Assembly: GCA_016735355.1 (NCBI GenBank)
Contig: JAERRQ010000099.1
Coordinates: 1-8,485, forward strand
Reading direction: 5' to 3'
DNA: 8,485 bases
Source: Desulfobacterales bacterium
GTDB lineage: Bacteria; Desulfobacterota; Desulfobacteria; Desulfobacterales; BuS5
Shown here: positions 5,794 through 8,485 of the stretch, one piece after another
Numbering within the stretch: the stretch's first letter is position 1
How the letters are laid out: each line of letters starts with the position of its first letter
Translations under genes and position numbers: made by a program
Notes under the pieces: generated by a model
Databases searched by the model: none
Seen by the model: only the letters and a program-made list of their open reading frames with translations
What the model was told of the DNA's origin: nothing

Positions 5794-6180
5794 ATGAAAC
5801 CTTCAGATATTTTTAATTGCACCAAATGCGGTGATTGCTGCAAGGGTTATGGGGGCGCTTTTGTTACTCCTGATGATATAAAAGCTATTTCAGGTTACCT
5901 TAACGCCGAGCCTGAGCATTTCATTGAAAAATTTTGTCAAATTTCCGGGGGAAAGCCTCTGATTGCCCAGGGTGAGAATGGCTACTGTATTTTCTGGGAT
6001 GAAGTATGCACGATTCACCCTGTTAAACCACGCATGTGCAAAGAGTGGCCGTTTATCAAAGCTTTGCTTTTGGATATAGAAAACTGGCACATTATGGCAA
6101 GCTTATGCCCCGGAATACGCACAGATATTCCTATAGATATTGTGCAGGACTATGTGAAAAAACAACATTCAAAAGGTTAA
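5794..6180 (+). CDS. YkgJ-family cysteine-cluster protein
   Basis: This 128-residue protein has the YkgJ-type signature: Cys9-x2-Cys12-x2-Cys15-Cys16 near the N-terminus, then Cys65, Cys72 (VCTIHPVKPRMC) and Cys82, and a late Cys105. The family probably binds zinc or an iron-sulfur cluster; no reaction is established for it. No signal peptide or membrane segment is seen, so it is likely cytoplasmic. The start at 5794 is the first in-frame ATG after an in-frame TAG. An AGGAG lies 13 nt upstream, rather far, and a ten-residue out-of-frame mini-ORF (5784-5816) begins closer to it and overlaps the start. The gene sits between recR and murI in the same orientation, 12 bp before murI, so it is probably in the same transcript. 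Its function is unknown. Confidence 0.85.
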   Translation: MKPSDIFNCTKCGDCCKGYGGAFVTPDDIKAISGYLNAEPEHFIEKFCQISGGKPLIAQGENGYCIFWDEVCTIHPVKPRMCKEWPFIKALLLDIENWHIMASLCPGIRTDIPIDIVQDYVKKQHSKG

Positions 6181-6192
6181 TCTGATGTTATC

Positions 6193-6978
6193 ATGATAGG
6201 CGTTTTTGATTCAGGTATAGGGGGGCTTACAGTTGTCAGAGCATTGCTTGACCAAGTTCCGGGATATGACATCGTTTATTTTGGCGACACAGCGCGTACC
6301 CCATACGGAAGCAAGAGTCCTGATACGGTAATCGGATACGCCCTTGAGAATACGGAATTCCTTTTAGATAAAGGAGCACAACTCATAGTAGTGGCATGCA
6401 ACACAGCCTCAAGTGTTGCTTTTGAAAATATAACGGCGAAATATGATGTTCCTGTTTTCGAGGTAATTACACCTGCGGTGGAAGTGTCAATTAAAAATTC
6501 CCGCAACCTTAAAATAGGCATTATTGGTACAAGGGCAACAGTAAGCAGCGGCGCTTATGAAAAAAAAATAAGGGCGGTCAAACCTGCTGCAAAAATATAT
6601 TCAAATGCCTGCCCTCTTCTGGTTCCGCTTGTGGAGGAAGGGTGGTTCAATAAACCCGAAACCGTTATGATTATCAAAAAATATTTACATCCTTTAAAGG
6701 TCAGGCAGATAGATACCCTTGTTTTAGGTTGCACACATTACCCATTACTAAAGAATACCATACAAAGAAAAATCGGCAAAAGAGTTTTTATAGCCGATTC
6801 TTCCTTGGCAGTTGCAAGGGAAATTAAAAAATTTTTATCCGAACATCCCGGGGTCGAGCAAAAAATCAGTAAAAAAGGATTAACAAAATTTTTTGTTTCT
6901 GATATTACCCCACAGTTTGAAAAAACAGCAAGAATGATCTTGAAAAAGGATATACAGTTAATCCATATAAAACCATAA
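6193..6978 (+). CDS. murI: glutamate racemase
   Basis: This 261-residue cytoplasmic enzyme interconverts L- and D-glutamate without a cofactor, supplying D-Glu for peptidoglycan. The N-terminal IGVFDSGIGGLTV (2-14) holds the substrate-binding Asp6 and Ser7, and YFGDTARTPYG (29-39) is the second typical motif. The catalytic pair is visible: Cys69 in VACNTAS and Cys180 in LGCTHYPLL. Length is normal for the family. The start codon has only a poor Shine-Dalgarno sequence, and an earlier ATG at 6185 stops after three codons. It lies 12 bp after the YkgJ-type gene and 23 bp before the receiver-domain gene. Confidence 0.96.
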   Translation: MIGVFDSGIGGLTVVRALLDQVPGYDIVYFGDTARTPYGSKSPDTVIGYALENTEFLLDKGAQLIVVACNTASSVAFENITAKYDVPVFEVITPAVEVSIKNSRNLKIGIIGTRATVSSGAYEKKIRAVKPAAKIYSNACPLLVPLVEEGWFNKPETVMIIKKYLHPLKVRQIDTLVLGCTHYPLLKNTIQRKIGKRVFIADSSLAVAREIKKFLSEHPGVEQKISKKGLTKFFVSDITPQFEKTARMILKKDIQLIHIKP

Positions 6979-7001
6979 AAGACTGGTCCCCGGAGTCTGC
7001 C

Positions 7002-7703
7002 ATGCTTGATAACGAAAATTGCCAGATAGATACAATACTTGATACAATACTTATAGTGGATGATAATCCTGTAAATAGCAAACTGATCAAAGTAATAATA
7101 GAAGCCGCCGGATATAAAACATGCTGTGCAAAAAACGGCCTGGAGTGCCTTGACAAGGTTAATGAATGCCTCCCGGATCTTATCTTGCTTGATATTGACA
7201 TGCCGGTAATGAATGGTATAGATGCCTGTAAATATTTAAAAAAGCAACCAGAGACAGAGGGAATTCCGGTAATTTTTGTGACGGCAAATATAGATGATAA
7301 TATTCTGAAGGAGGCTTTTAACTCAGGCGGCACAGACTACGTACGCAAACCTGTTAACCAAATTGAGCTGTTAGCAAGAATTAAAACAACATTGGATAGC
7401 CGGAGATTTCACAGGGAACGTCTGGAAAAAGAAAAACTTGCCGGTGTGATTGAAATGGCAGGCGCGATATGCCATGAAATTAATCAGCCATTACAGTCTA
7501 TATATGCCTATTGTGAGACCGTAACCCTTGACGGGCAAATGGAAAAACAGGTTTATGATTATTTTTCTAATATATATGAACAAATTAAGAGAATAGCGAA
7601 AATAACAAAAAAAGTTAGTCGCATAAAAAAATATGAGAGTCGTGACTACCTGCCGGGATGCAAGATAGTTGACATAGAGAAGGCCTCGGAGTATATTAGG
7701 TGA
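7002..7703 (+). CDS. response-regulator receiver fused to a histidine-kinase-like DHp helix, no ATPase domain
   Basis: This 233-residue protein starts with a complete receiver domain (about 15-132). It has acidic Asp20-Asp21, phosphoacceptor Asp64 in LLDIDMPVMNG, Thr94 in VTAN and Lys116 in VRKP. A charged helical linker (133-146) leads to AGAICHEINQPLQSI (153-167), which reads like a histidine-kinase H-box with His158. A second helix follows, and the protein ends near 233 with no N, G1 or G2 boxes of a kinase ATPase. The next gene starts 86 bp later, so a frameshifted ATPase domain is not hiding downstream. It may act as a phosphotransfer or dimeric output protein that depends on a separate kinase; that is inference. 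GGAG lies 6 nt before the ATG. A perfect 12-bp tandem repeat at the N-terminus (7029-7052) encodes a doubled DTIL. Confidence 0.85.
   Translation: MLDNENCQIDTILDTILIVDDNPVNSKLIKVIIEAAGYKTCCAKNGLECLDKVNECLPDLILLDIDMPVMNGIDACKYLKKQPETEGIPVIFVTANIDDNILKEAFNSGGTDYVRKPVNQIELLARIKTTLDSRRFHRERLEKEKLAGVIEMAGAICHEINQPLQSIYAYCETVTLDGQMEKQVYDYFSNIYEQIKRIAKITKKVSRIKKYESRDYLPGCKIVDIEKASEYIR
7029..7052 (+). repeat. 12-bp perfect tandem duplication inside the receiver gene
   Basis: GATACAATACTT occurs twice back to back and encodes Asp-Thr-Ile-Leu twice (residues 10-17), right at the first strand of the receiver domain. The second copy forms the strand ILIVDD; the first extends the N-terminus. In-frame duplication keeps the gene open. 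Confidence 0.85.
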
Positions 7704-7789
7704 TATGAAACGGTATGCAACTGGTTGGTTTCTCATGCTATTTGAATTGAGATAATTTGTTATAGTTAATATATGAGTAAGGAGGTAGC

Positions 7790-8302
7790 ATGAAGACAAA
7801 AACACAACTTTCGGAAAGTTTAGAGGATTATTTAGAAATCATCCTTGCTCTGGAGAAGATAAATAAAGTCGCCAGAACAAAGGATATTGCCGAGAAAATG
7901 GGGGTACAGAGAAGTACTGTTACGGGCGCATTAAAAAGCCTCAGTGAAAAAGGAATGATTAATTATGAGCCATACAGTTTTATCACATTAACCAAAAAAG
8001 GTGCCAAAATTGCAAAAGATGTTACGCGGCGCCACACAATCCTAAAGGATTTTCTATACAGAGTTTTACAACTTGATGATAAGAATGCCGACAACACAGC
8101 CTGCCGTATGGAACATGCAATGGACAAGAAGTCTTTTGAAAGATTGGTTCAGTTTATCGACTTTCTTGACACCTGCCCGAAAACAAGTTTTAACTGGAAG
8201 GAAACTTTTCTTAATTTCCGCGAAGGGAAGGAGCCGGACAGGGAGGCGTGCCGCAAGTGCCTTACGGAATTCATAGCAAGTAGTCCAAAACAAAAACAAT
8301 AA
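7790..8302 (+). CDS. DtxR/MntR-family metal-dependent transcriptional regulator
   Basis: This 170-residue repressor should sense Fe(II) or Mn(II) and control metal-uptake genes. The N-terminal winged helix (about 8-75) has SLEDYLEIILAL and the recognition helix QRSTVTGALKSL (39-50). The dimerisation/metal domain (about 76-125) contains RRHTIL with His81 and CRMEH with Cys104, Glu107 and His108. Cys104/Glu107/His108 correspond to the DtxR ligands Cys102, Glu105 and His106. Asp13 and Glu16 sit where MntR has Asp8 and Glu11, so the ligand set mixes both subfamilies. There is no SH3-like third domain. Instead a short tail carries Cys128-Pro and Cys153-x2-Cys156, which might bind metal. AGGAGG lies 4-5 nt before the ATG. 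No feoAB or other likely target is in the window. It converges on the ABC transporter gene with 2 bp between stops. Confidence 0.88.
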   Translation: MKTKTQLSESLEDYLEIILALEKINKVARTKDIAEKMGVQRSTVTGALKSLSEKGMINYEPYSFITLTKKGAKIAKDVTRRHTILKDFLYRVLQLDDKNADNTACRMEHAMDKKSFERLVQFIDFLDTCPKTSFNWKETFLNFREGKEPDREACRKCLTEFIASSPKQKQ

Positions 8303-8304
8303 CT

Positions 8305-8485
8305 CTACCTGTTATAGACTTTAACAGCCATTGTTTTATACTGCAGCAGGTTTAATCTGAAATAGAACCCTTTTTGCGCCATTAATTTATCATGCGTTCC
8401 TGTTTCTATTATCCGTCCTTTATGAAGCACTAAAATCCTGTCTGCATTGCGCGCTGTTGAAAGCCTATGCGCTATCACGATAGAG
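8305..8485 (-). CDS. ABC exporter ATP-binding C-terminus (partial)
   Basis: The last 59 residues of an ABC transporter subunit are readable on the minus strand; the rest lies past the right edge. The H-loop VIAHRLST is followed by [21 protein letters not shown], the typical end of the nucleotide-binding domain in MsbA/ABCB-type exporters that fuse membrane and ATPase domains. A short tail ends at the TAG at 8307-8305. The substrate cannot be told from this piece. Its stop lies 2 bp from that of the converging DtxR-type gene, with no room for a terminator hairpin between them. Confidence 0.88.
   Translation of the reverse strand, partial: SIVIAHRLSTARNADRILVLHKGRIIETGTHDKLMAQKGFYFRLNLLQYKTMAVKVYNR

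Noticed and set aside
6905..7333. 142-codon minus-strand frame across the murI end and the receiver gene
   Set aside because: It is antisense to two well-supported genes and has no recognisable domain.
7707..7732. Hairpin after the receiver gene as a terminator
   Set aside because: GAAAC/GTTTC with an inner CAAC/GTTG pair needs a 6-nt bulge and is not followed by a T run.
7747..7775. TTGAGA-17-TATATG as promoter of the DtxR-type gene
   Set aside because: Spacing is good, but transcription would start inside the AGGAGG ribosome-binding site and leave almost no leader.
1..8485. CRISPR array, phage module, toxin-antitoxin pair or defence system
   Set aside because: No regularly spaced repeats of suitable length and no matching protein families were found on either strand.

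Overview
The window looks like chromosomal DNA of an anaerobic, probably sulfate-reducing member of the Desulfobacterota (Desulfobacterales-like). The evidence is a small siroheme sulfite reductase close to Desulfovibrio-type low-spin sulfite reductase, a dnaX-ebfC-recR block, cysteine-rich anaerobe-type regulators, moderately AT-rich DNA, and short intergenic repeats built on a CGGTTNA heptad. The taxonomic call is inference from protein resemblance, not a database match.

Left part, minus strand (1-2780): the first 156 codons of a sulfite reductase gene lie at the left edge. A gene-poor stretch of about 750 bp follows, then a two-gene metal-efflux operon. That operon is an ArsR/SmtB repressor, with a recognisable promoter and overlapping operator, followed 18 bp later by an SO_0444-like Cu/Zn efflux permease. 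The gene-poor stretch holds the most notable non-coding find: a 197-bp MITE-like element at 959-1155 with 32-bp imperfect terminal inverted repeats (26/32 identical), flanked on both sides by the same 8-bp sequence TTAATTCT, which looks like a target-site duplication. A separate cluster of TGTCTCA motifs lies just beside it.

Right part, plus strand (2928-8302): a tRNA-Ser(GGA) gene is followed 46 bp later by dnaX, ebfC (ybaB) and recR, tightly coupled by a 4-bp overlap and a 2-bp gap. After a 48-bp gap carrying a fragment of the same heptad repeat come a YkgJ-type cysteine-cluster protein, murI (glutamate racemase) and an unusual receiver protein. The receiver is fused to a histidine-kinase-like H-box helix and has no ATPase domain. 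These genes look like one run of housekeeping genes for replication, repair and cell wall, with the signalling protein at its 3' end. A DtxR/MntR-family metal regulator follows after 86 bp. It converges, with only 2 bp between stop codons, on the 3' end of a minus-strand ABC exporter gene that runs off the right edge.

No phage genes, toxin-antitoxin pair, CRISPR array or defence locus was seen. The points most worth a second look are the MITE-like element, the kinase-less REC-DHp protein, the A8 slippage-prone run in dnaX, and the mixed DtxR/MntR ligand set of the metal regulator.
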